Shown piece after piece: positions 57,225-64,000 of a stretch of DNA of 64,000 nucleotides. This stretch comes from Staphylococcus auricularis (lineage in GTDB: Bacteria; Bacillota; Bacilli; Staphylococcales; Staphylococcaceae). Under the pieces are notes generated by a model, which was given only the letters and a program-made list of their open reading frames with translations, ran no database searches and had not been told where the DNA came from. The stretch covers positions 1 through 64,000 of the forward strand of contig NZ_LLER01000006.1 in assembly GCF_001500315.1 (NCBI RefSeq). Direction: 5' to 3'. A program made the translations under genes and the position numbers. Position 1 is the stretch's first letter. Each line of letters begins with the position of its first letter.

Positions 57225-58868
57225 ATGAATTCTTCTGGACAACAGGAAAGAGGTAAGAAATTATCCCCCGTATTTATCTATAGTATCATAGTCGCAGCAA
57301 TTGTTGTGATTATCGGTGCTATATGGCCAGAACAGTTTGGTGAAATTACTAATAATATCAAACTCTGGATTACAGATAAATTAGGATGGTATTATCTTAT
57401 CCTCACTACTGTAATGGTGTTCTTCTGTATTTTCTTGATTTTCAGCCCGATCGGTAAATTGAAATTAGGTAAACCGAACGACAAACCAGAATTCAATACA
57501 ATTTCTTGGTTTGCAATGCTATTTAGTGCTGGTATGGGTATCGGACTTGTGTTCTATGGGGCAGCAGAACCAATGGGTGACTTTATCGAACCACCTAATG
57601 CTGAACCAGGATCTGCAGAAGCCTACACAGAAGCATTACGTGCTTCATTCTTCCACTGGGGCTTCCACGCATGGGCAATCTACGGTGTAGTTGCCTTAGC
57701 ACTCGCTTATGCACAATTTAGAAAAGGCGAAGTTGGTTTGATTTCAAGAACTTTACGTCCAATCTTAGGAGATAAAGTTGAAGGCCCAATTGGTACAATC
57801 ATTGACGTACTTGCTGTATTCGCAACATTCGTTGGTGTAGCCGTATCTCTAGGTATGGGTGCTTTACAAATCAACGGTGGTTTAAATTACTTATTCGGAA
57901 TTCCAAATAATGTTTGGGTACAATCCATCATCATTATCGTTGTTACAGTATTATTCCTTATGAGTGCTTGGTCAGGTTTAAGTAAAGGTATCCAATACTT
58001 AAGTAACTTAAACATTGGTTTAGGTACAATCTTAATGTTTGCGATCTTAATTATTGGTCCAACTGTTCTTATCTTAAACTTAATGACAAGTGCAACTGGT
58101 AGCTTATTAAATACATTCTTATTCAATGCATTTGATACAGCTGTATTGAACCCAGATAAACATGAATGGATGACTGACTGGACATTCTACTACTGGGGCT
58201 GGTGGTTGAGCTGGAGTCCATTCGTTGGTATCTTCATCGCTCGTGTATCTAAAGGTCGCTCAATTCGTGAATTCGTATCAGGTGTCCTATTAGTTCCAGC
58301 GTTAGTAAGTATCGTTTGGTTCAGTGTATTTGGTGTACTAGGTATCGAAACTGGTAAATCACATCCTGAAGTATTTGAAATGAGTGAAGAAACGCAATTA
58401 TTCGGTGTATTCAACCATCTACCAATGGGTATGCTATTATCCATCGTAGCGATTGTATTAATTGCTTCATTCTTCATCACATCAGCCGACTCAGCTACAT
58501 TCGTATTAGGTATGCAAACGTCTTACGGTTCACTTGAACCTAATAACTACATCAAAGTGATCTGGGGTGTTGCTCAATCACTTATCGCATTCGTATTACT
58601 ACTAGCTGGTGGTGGCGATGGATCAGAAGCACTTAACGCTATTCAAAGTGCCGCGATTATCAGTGCCTTACCGTTCTCCATTATTGTCATAATGATGATG
58701 GTATCGTTCTACAAAGATGCCAACAGAGAACGTAAATTCTTAGGCTTAACGTTGACTCCAAATAAACATCGTTTACAAGAATATGTTGAATATCAACAAA
58801 AAGATTATGAAGATGATATTATGGAAAAACGCGAAGCTAGAAGAAACAGCGAAAAAGCTGAACAATAA
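57225..58868 (+). CDS. opuD: BCCT-family glycine betaine transporter
   Basis: The 547-residue transporter has 12 membrane helices. BCCT features are FAMLFSAGMGIGLVFYGAAE near residue 92, SFFHWGFHAWAIYGVVALAL near 142, and the helix-8 aromatic box WTFYYWGWWLSWSPFVGIFI near 320 followed by ARVSKGRSIREF. It imports betaine or related compatible solutes with sodium. The charged C-terminal tail is the likely osmosensor. AAAGGGAG precedes the ATG. Confidence 0.94.
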   Translation: MNSSGQQERGKKLSPVFIYSIIVAAIVVIIGAIWPEQFGEITNNIKLWITDKLGWYYLILTTVMVFFCIFLIFSPIGKLKLGKPNDKPEFNTISWFAMLFSAGMGIGLVFYGAAEPMGDFIEPPNAEPGSAEAYTEALRASFFHWGFHAWAIYGVVALALAYAQFRKGEVGLISRTLRPILGDKVEGPIGTIIDVLAVFATFVGVAVSLGMGALQINGGLNYLFGIPNNVWVQSIIIIVVTVLFLMSAWSGLSKGIQYLSNLNIGLGTILMFAILIIGPTVLILNLMTSATGSLLNTFLFNAFDTAVLNPDKHEWMTDWTFYYWGWWLSWSPFVGIFIARVSKGRSIREFVSGVLLVPALVSIVWFSVFGVLGIETGKSHPEVFEMSEETQLFGVFNHLPMGMLLSIVAIVLIASFFITSADSATFVLGMQTSYGSLEPNNYIKVIWGVAQSLIAFVLLLAGGGDGSEALNAIQSAAIISALPFSIIVIMMMVSFYKDANRERKFLGLTLTPNKHRLQEYVEYQQKDYEDDIMEKREARRNSEKAEQ

Positions 58869-58879
58869 ATCTAAATTCC

Positions 58880-58948
58880 ACAACTTCATAAGTTCAACTT
58901 AAAGTTGTGACAACGCTCATCGAAATTCATTTCGATGGGCGTTTTTTA
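58880..58948 (+). terminator. Terminator after opuD
   Basis: A first hairpin CACAACTT/AAGTTGTG (58880-58910) is followed by AACGCTCATCGAA (58913-58925) pairing with TTCGATGGGCGTT (58932-58944) and a T-run. Confidence 0.88.
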
Positions 58949-59230
58949 TGGTGTTTTTTGTACTTTCAACATTGTACACACTTCATCCCTCATTTAACTC
59001 ACATATTTTCCAGAAACTTCAACCAACCGTGATTGATAATGATTATCATTATATAACAAATACTTATAAATATATATGTCTATAATAACTTTAACTTATA
59101 CATACCGATTTAAAAATCAAAAGTCAAATGGCGTTTTTCCGCCTTAAATGCAGTTGTGCAAAGGGAAATATAATTATACAATTTAATCAAGGGCATTATC
59201 GTACAATTAAACATTTAGGGGGATACAAAT
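58949..59230. other. Upstream region of acnA
   Basis: AT-rich region holding the Fur box at 59034-59048 and, downstream of it, several TATAAT-like boxes (for example near 59084). I cannot fix the acnA start site. Confidence 0.45.
59034..59048. promoter_or_regulatory. Fur box upstream of acnA
   Basis: TGATAATGATTATCA is an exact 7-1-7 match to the Gram-positive Fur consensus TGATAATNATTATCA, 183 bases before the acnA ATG. Confidence 0.82.
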
Positions 59231-61933
59231 ATGGCATCTAATTTAAAAGAGCAAGCGAAAAAAACGTTTGATGTAAATGGAAAGTCATACACGTATTATG
59301 ATTTAACTTCTTTAGAAAAAGAGGGCTTAACTGATATTTCTAAATTGCCATATTCAATAAGAGTATTATTAGAATCTGTGTTAAGACAAGAAGATGGATT
59401 CGTCATTACTGATGAACACATTGAAACACTAGCTAAATTCACTGAAGGTGTAGAGGGAGAGGTACCATTCAAACCTTCACGTGTTATTTTACAAGATTTC
59501 ACCGGTGTGCCAGCAGTCGTTGATTTAGCTTCGTTAAGAAAAGCGATGAACGACGTGGGGGGAGATTTAAATAAAATTAATCCAGAAGTACCTGTAGATT
59601 TAGTCATTGACCATTCAGTACAGGTAGATAGTTATGCTAATCCTGATGCGCTTGAATTAAATATGAAATTAGAGTTTGAACGTAACTATGAACGCTATCA
59701 GTTTCTCAATTGGGCTACAAAAGCCTTTGATAACTATAATGCGGTACCGCCAGCAACAGGTATCGTACACCAAGTTAACCTCGAGTATTTAGCCAATGTC
59801 GTGCACGTCAGAGAATTTGAAGGCGATGAAGTCGCTTTTCCAGATACACTAGTCGGTACCGATTCGCATACGACAATGATTAACGGTATAGGCGTCTTAG
59901 GATGGGGCGTAGGGGGTATTGAAGCCGAAGCAGGTATGTTAGGTCAACCTTCTTATTTCCCTATTCCAGAAGTGATTGGTGTGCGTTTAACGAACGCATT
60001 ACCACAAGGTTCTACAGCAACAGACCTCGCGTTACGTGTGACTCAAGCACTTCGTAAAAAAGGGGTTGTAGGCAAATTTGTTGAATTCTTTGGCCCTGGG
60101 GTTGAGCACTTACCACTTGCCGATCGCGCGACTATCGCTAATATGGCGCCTGAATACGGTGCGACATGTGGCTTTTTCCCTGTCGATGAAGAGTCATTGA
60201 AATATTTGAAATTGACAGGACGCTCAGAGGAGCACGTCGCACTAGTTAAAGCTTACTTACAAGAAAATCACATGTTCTTTGATGTGGACAAACCAGATCC
60301 AGCTTATACAGATGTGATTGAAATTGACTTATCAACCGTTGAAGCATCTTTATCAGGACCGAAACGTCCGCAAGACTTAATTTTCTTAAGTGATATGAAA
60401 AAAGAATTTGAGAAATCCGTAACAGCACCTGCAGGTAACCAAGGACACGGATTTGACGAAAGTGAATTTGATAAAAAAGCTGAGATAGCATTTAAAGATG
60501 GTACTTCTACGACGATGAAAACAGGTGATATCGCCATCGCAGCGATTACTTCTTGTACGAATACGTCGAACCCATACGTCATGTTAGGTGCAGGGCTCGT
60601 CGCTCGAAACGCTGTAGAAAAAGGATTGAAAGTGCCATCATACGTGAAAACATCACTTGCGCCAGGATCAAAAGTAGTAACCGGTTACTTAAGAGATTCA
60701 GGGCTGCAACCTTATTTAGATGAATTAGGCTTCAACCTTGTTGGTTATGGTTGTACAACGTGTATCGGTAACTCAGGACCGTTAAAAGAAGAAATAGAAA
60801 CAGCGATTGCTAAAGAGGATTTACTTGTCACATCCGTATTATCAGGTAATAGAAACTTTGAAGGACGTATTCATCCTTTAGTGAAAGCGAACTATTTAGC
60901 ATCACCTCAACTTGTTGTGGCGTATGCATTAGCAGGTACAGTCGATATCGATTTACAACACGAGCCACTGGGCAAAGGTAAAAATGGAGAAGATGTTTAT
61001 CTTAAAGATATCTGGCCATCCATTAAAGAAGTCGCAGATACTGTCGATACAGTAGTGACACCTGAATTATTCCATGATGAATATCAAAATGTATATAACA
61101 ACAATGAAATGTGGAATGAAATCGATGTGACGGATAAACCACTGTACGAGTTTGATCCACAATCTACGTATATCCAGAATCCATCATTTTTCCAAGGGCT
61201 ATCTAAAGATCCTGATGTAATTAAACCACTTGAGGATTTGCGTGTCTTAGGTAAATTTGGTGATTCGGTAACGACTGACCACATTTCACCAGCAGGTGCG
61301 ATTGGTAAAGATACACCTGCAGGTCGCTACTTATTAGAACACGATGTTCCAATTCGAGAATTTAACTCTTATGGTTCACGACGTGGTAATCATGAAGTCA
61401 TGGTTCGTGGTACATTTGCGAATATCCGTATTAAAAACCAGTTAGCACCAGGCACAGAGGGCGGCTTTACAACGTATTGGCCAACCAATGAAGTGATGGC
61501 CATTTATGATGCTGCAATGAAGTATAGAGAAACGAATACAGGTTTAGTGATTTTAGCTGGCGATGATTATGGTATGGGTTCTTCTCGTGACTGGGCTGCA
61601 AAAGGTACGAATCTGTTAGGTGTGAAAACGGTGATTGCGAAAAGTTATGAACGTATCCACCGCTCTAACTTAGTCATGATGGGCGTGTTACCGTTACAAT
61701 TCCAAGACGGTGATTCTGCAGAAGATTTAGGCTTAGATGGTACAGAAACATTTGCTGTCGACCTAAATGAACAAGTTAAACCACATGATTTAATTGATGT
61801 CACTGCAACCAAACAAGATGGGTCAGTGATTCGTTTTAAAGCCATCGCGCGTTTTGATTCAAATGTTGAATTGGACTACTACCGTAATGGCGGTATTTTA
61901 CAACTCGTATTGCGTAACAAGCTCGCAAGTTAA
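59231..61933 (+). CDS. acnA: Aconitate hydratase
   Basis: The 900-residue TCA-cycle enzyme interconverts citrate and isocitrate using a [4Fe-4S] cluster. Cluster ligands are Cys442 in [14 protein letters not shown] and Cys508/Cys511 in [14 protein letters not shown]. Other signatures are [20 protein letters not shown] near 215 and [16 protein letters not shown] near 777. In Gram-positives the apo-enzyme also binds RNA as an iron-responsive regulator. TAGGGGGA precedes the ATG. Confidence 0.97.
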   Translation: MASNLKEQAKKTFDVNGKSYTYYDLTSLEKEGLTDISKLPYSIRVLLESVLRQEDGFVITDEHIETLAKFTEGVEGEVPFKPSRVILQDFTGVPAVVDLASLRKAMNDVGGDLNKINPEVPVDLVIDHSVQVDSYANPDALELNMKLEFERNYERYQFLNWATKAFDNYNAVPPATGIVHQVNLEYLANVVHVREFEGDEVAFPDTLVGTDSHTTMINGIGVLGWGVGGIEAEAGMLGQPSYFPIPEVIGVRLTNALPQGSTATDLALRVTQALRKKGVVGKFVEFFGPGVEHLPLADRATIANMAPEYGATCGFFPVDEESLKYLKLTGRSEEHVALVKAYLQENHMFFDVDKPDPAYTDVIEIDLSTVEASLSGPKRPQDLIFLSDMKKEFEKSVTAPAGNQGHGFDESEFDKKAEIAFKDGTSTTMKTGDIAIAAITSCTNTSNPYVMLGAGLVARNAVEKGLKVPSYVKTSLAPGSKVVTGYLRDSGLQPYLDELGFNLVGYGCTTCIGNSGPLKEEIETAIAKEDLLVTSVLSGNRNFEGRIHPLVKANYLASPQLVVAYALAGTVDIDLQHEPLGKGKNGEDVYLKDIWPSIKEVADTVDTVVTPELFHDEYQNVYNNNEMWNEIDVTDKPLYEFDPQSTYIQNPSFFQGLSKDPDVIKPLEDLRVLGKFGDSVTTDHISPAGAIGKDTPAGRYLLEHDVPIREFNSYGSRRGNHEVMVRGTFANIRIKNQLAPGTEGGFTTYWPTNEVMAIYDAAMKYRETNTGLVILAGDDYGMGSSRDWAAKGTNLLGVKTVIAKSYERIHRSNLVMMGVLPLQFQDGDSAEDLGLDGTETFAVDLNEQVKPHDLIDVTATKQDGSVIRFKAIARFDSNVELDYYRNGGILQLVLRNKLAS

Positions 61934-61958
61934 AAAGGATAAATATGAAATCATTTAA

Positions 61959-62007
61959 GCAGTAGTAAGAAAATCAAATTTGCTTTCTTATTACTGCTTT
62001 CTTTTTT
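61959..62007 (+). terminator. Terminator after acnA
   Basis: AGCAGTAGTAAGAAA (61959-61973) pairs with TTTCTTATTACTGCT (61984-61998) with one mismatch, then TTTCTTTTTT. Confidence 0.88.
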
Positions 62008-62063
62008 GTGTTAAAATTAAGCTATTCAAGCATTTTATTAAGAACGAGGAAAAGAGGCTTATC

Positions 62064-62531
62064 ATGATTTATAGTATGACTGAAATAGATTCACGCTACC
62101 AAGAAACAGATCAAATGGGTGTGATTTATCACGGTAATTATGCAACGTGGTTTGAAGTTGCCCGTATAGATTATATTAGTAAGCTTGGTTTTAATTATAA
62201 CGGTATGGAAGATCAAGGTTTCATTTCACCTGTAACTGAAATGAATATTAAATATATTAAATCCGTGACTTATCCTGAACGTGTACAAGTTAAAACATGG
62301 GTAGATTATTATTCTCCGTTACGTTTACGTTATTGTTATGAAGTATACAACGAGGCTGGAGAACTAGCGACGACAGGTTATACAACGTTAGCATGTATCC
62401 GTAAATCTAACTTCAAACCGATTCGACTAGATAAAGCTTTTCCGGAATGGCATCAAGCCTACAAACAAGTCGATAAAATGAATAAAGAAGGTCAAACGGC
62501 TGAAGTGACACACGGTCATTCATTATTCTAA
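62064..62531 (+). CDS. Acyl-CoA thioesterase, YbgC/4HBT hotdog family
   Basis: From ATG 62064 the product is 155 residues. YQETDQMGVIYHGNYATWFE near residue 12 contains the 4HBT catalytic aspartate and the HGNY motif; YPERVQVKTWVDYYSPLRLR forms the hotdog sheet. It probably hydrolyses short acyl-CoA esters. AAAGAGGCT precedes the ATG; the frame open to 61980 overlaps the acnA terminator and is not used. Confidence 0.88.
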   Translation: MIYSMTEIDSRYQETDQMGVIYHGNYATWFEVARIDYISKLGFNYNGMEDQGFISPVTEMNIKYIKSVTYPERVQVKTWVDYYSPLRLRYCYEVYNEAGELATTGYTTLACIRKSNFKPIRLDKAFPEWHQAYKQVDKMNKEGQTAEVTHGHSLF

Positions 62532-62537
62532 ATAAAA

Positions 62538-62640
62538 AAGGTTGAGACATTGATTCTGATACGTTTCGCTCTTGTGCTCACATTGTGCAATGCTTTATTT
62601 CATGCACAAATTCGTATCATTTTGTCTCAACCTTTGTTTT
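62538..62640. terminator. Long bidirectional terminator
   Basis: AAGGTTGAGACA (62538-62549) pairs with TGTCTCAACCTT (62623-62634), with inner pairs GATACG/CGTATC and TTGTGC/GCACAA; A-rich and T-rich flanks on the two sides serve both convergent genes. Confidence 0.85.
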
Positions 62641-62937
62641 TTATTTTGTTGAATGTGCAATTTCGTCTTTGCCGTTATCTATATCGATGTAGAGTTCATC
62701 GTCTTCAAAGTACCATAAATCTTTTTCTGCAACAGCGACAGTTAAGCCTTCAATCTCATTTTCGTAGCCGATTTCGATATCTTGTTTATCTTCTACGCTA
62801 AATGCAGGACTAAAGCCTTGTTTTAATTGAAATTCTCCGCCATAGCGCACATAGAAGACGAGCACTTTTTGTTCTTGAGGTAAATCTAACTCTTCTTTAA
62901 ACCAATTGACTGCTTCTGAAGATATATCTATTTTCAT
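62641..62937 (-). CDS. HesB/YneR-like protein without cluster cysteines
   Basis: The 98-residue protein has the fold pattern of the HesB/IscA group ([47 protein letters not shown]) but contains no cysteine. It therefore cannot hold an iron-sulfur cluster in the way IscA does. The YneR subgroup in Firmicutes is like this. AAAGGATG precedes the ATG. Function unknown; it lies between the thioesterase gene and plsY. Confidence 0.8.
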   Translation of the reverse strand: MKIDISSEAVNWFKEELDLPQEQKVLVFYVRYGGEFQLKQGFSPAFSVEDKQDIEIGYENEIEGLTVAVAEKDLWYFEDDELYIDIDNGKDEIAHSTK

Positions 62938-63170
62938 TGATTACATCCTTTCTTTATTGCATAAAATATATAACATTGTTGTGCATACGTCATGCAAGAA
63001 TGATGGCATTAGTATAACACACTCCTAACTTTAACGAAGCAACATACACTTTATTTCATGTTTCAATGTTCACACAAAAAAACTGGAACAGGTCACTCGA
63101 CCATGTTCCAGTTGATATTTGATATGCTTGAATGATACTACCTATTCGATTCTTAATAAGTTTAACTTTG

Positions 63171-63779
63171 CTACATCCATTTAATTTTCGGTTCTTCACC
63201 TTTAAAAATGCGAACAATATTCGTTCTATGTCTTGCAATTAATACAATACCTACAGCGAGACTGACTACAAATAGTACGTAGTCTGATATAATTAAGGCA
63301 CTGATCATACAACTGATTGCTGCGATGATACTAGAAAGTGATACGTACTTAGTAAAGTACAATACACCGAAGAAAATAATCATTAATACAAGTAATAAGA
63401 CTGGATTTACACCAAGTACGACACCTGCACTCGTAGCAACCGCTTTACCGCCTTTAAAGCGTAGGAAGACTGGGAATACATGCCCTAAAATTGCAAAAAC
63501 ACCAACGATGAGTCCGTTAGTGAATAATTGACTGATAGCTCCTGTTGCATGGACTGGCAACACACTTGGTAAGAAGACTACGATGAAACCTTTGAAGATA
63601 TCTAAGAATGTAACGAGAAATCCTTCAGGTTTTCCTAACACACGAAAGGCATTGGTAGCTCCTGTATTACCGCTTCCATATTGTCTAATATCTTTTTTGA
63701 AAAATAATTTCCCTATAACAAAGCCACTTGGAAAAGCACCGATGAGGTAACTTAGCAATAACATGATTACGATCATCAT
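63171..63779 (-). CDS. plsY: Acyl-phosphate:glycerol-3-phosphate acyltransferase
   Basis: The 202-residue integral membrane enzyme starts phospholipid synthesis by moving acyl groups from acyl phosphate to glycerol-3-phosphate. Motifs: [20 protein letters not shown] near residue 34, the [14 protein letters not shown] loop near 107, and a C-terminal [27 protein letters not shown] precedes the ATG. It is divergent from parE, the usual arrangement. Confidence 0.95.
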   Translation of the reverse strand: MMIVIMLLLSYLIGAFPSGFVIGKLFFKKDIRQYGSGNTGATNAFRVLGKPEGFLVTFLDIFKGFIVVFLPSVLPVHATGAISQLFTNGLIVGVFAILGHVFPVFLRFKGGKAVATSAGVVLGVNPVLLLVLMIIFFGVLYFTKYVSLSSIIAAISCMISALIISDYVLFVVSLAVGIVLIARHRTNIVRIFKGEEPKIKWM

Positions 63780-63943
63780 AATTTATTACACTTCCTTTAA
63801 TGACATTATACATATTTTATCACATAATGCGTTAGATAGACGAATAAAATTTTCACTTCTCGTCAATTCATTCTAAAATCGTGGGTTGCCGCTTGCATTT
63901 TGAAGTGATTTATATAAAAATGACTATTGTATAGTTTTAAAAA

Positions 63944-63957
63944 CGAACGTATGTTTG
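63944..63957. promoter_or_regulatory. LexA-like box upstream of parE
   Basis: CGAACGTATGTTTG differs from CGAACNNNNGTTCG at one base and lies 17 bases before the parE start, next to a TATAGT -10 at 63930-63935. Confidence 0.65.
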
Positions 63958-63973
63958 TAGGAGGTCGAATCGT

Positions 63974-64000
63974 TTGGCAACGAATAAGCAAAATAATTAT
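63974..64000 (+). CDS. parE: DNA topoisomerase IV subunit B, first nine codons
   Basis: TTG 63974 follows TAGGAGG at five to eight bases and reads MATNKQNNY up to the window edge. NKQNNY is the start of staphylococcal ParE, and plsY lies divergently upstream as expected. Topoisomerase IV separates linked daughter chromosomes. Too little is visible to judge anything else. Confidence 0.8.

Noticed and set aside
62641-62937. Functional IscA-type iron-sulfur carrier
   Set aside because: The protein has no cysteine, so only a HesB-like fold can be claimed.

Overview
The window is chromosomal DNA of a Staphylococcus. It is AT-rich with strong AGGAGG ribosome binding sites. Its gene order (korAB, ricA, mutS-mutL, glpP-glpF-glpK-glpD, miaA-hfq, bsaA, hflX, glnR-glnA, nuc2, lysC/hom-thrC-thrB, rpmG/rpsN/guaC, lexA/sosA, tkt, sbcD-sbcC, mscL, opuD, acnA, plsY, parE) matches the S. 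aureus backbone as I remember it. The lexA/sosA pair is itself typical of staphylococci. Several differences argue against S. aureus, but I cannot name the species.

Layout. 1-5.5 kb: end of a 2-oxoacid:ferredoxin oxidoreductase, two tandem poly-gamma-glutamate-hydrolase-like genes, a thiamine-binding-type protein, a decayed miaB, ricA and a ThiW-like S component. 5.7-10.4 kb: mismatch repair genes mutS-mutL. 10.5-15.5 kb: glycerol regulon; glpF and glpD have leader terminators suited to GlpP antitermination, and the glpF promoter overlaps an exact cre match. 15.7-23.4 kb: hydrolase, miaA-hfq, peroxidase, hflX, PLP lyase and glnR-glnA with an exact GlnR box. 23.5-32.5 kb: membrane nuclease, NERD-like protein, two unassigned proteins and the threonine pathway. 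32.6-42.3 kb: permease, alternative ribosomal proteins with a Zur-box-like operator, guaC, a CAP-domain protein, lexA/sosA with three LexA boxes, tkt and yneF. 42.4-51 kb: an accessory-looking block with tiny ORFs, paired 11-bp repeats, an HTH protein, a PfoR-like membrane protein and a complete arginine deiminase cluster (argR / arcA-arcB-arcD-arcC-arcR). 51.3-64 kb: backbone again, ccdC, sbcDC, mscL, opuD, acnA, a thioesterase, a HesB-like gene, plsY and the first nine codons of parE.

Working together. The glp genes take up, phosphorylate and oxidise glycerol. lysC-hom-thrC-thrB supply threonine. The arc cluster converts arginine to ornithine, ammonia, CO2 and ATP and carries two regulators of its own; a Crp/Fnr-type box sits at about -41.5 of the inferred arcA start site. 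LexA-type boxes at lexA/sosA, sbcDC and parE place three separate loci under probable SOS control.

The most notable observations are the miaB remnant beside an intact miaA, the arc-bearing block inserted between yneF and ccdC with integrase-arm-like repeats at its left side, the absence of katA from the place where I expect it, and a tiny hydrophobic ORF overlapping an HTH gene. I see no CRISPR array, intact insertion sequence, rRNA or tRNA gene, and no clearly new multi-gene system.
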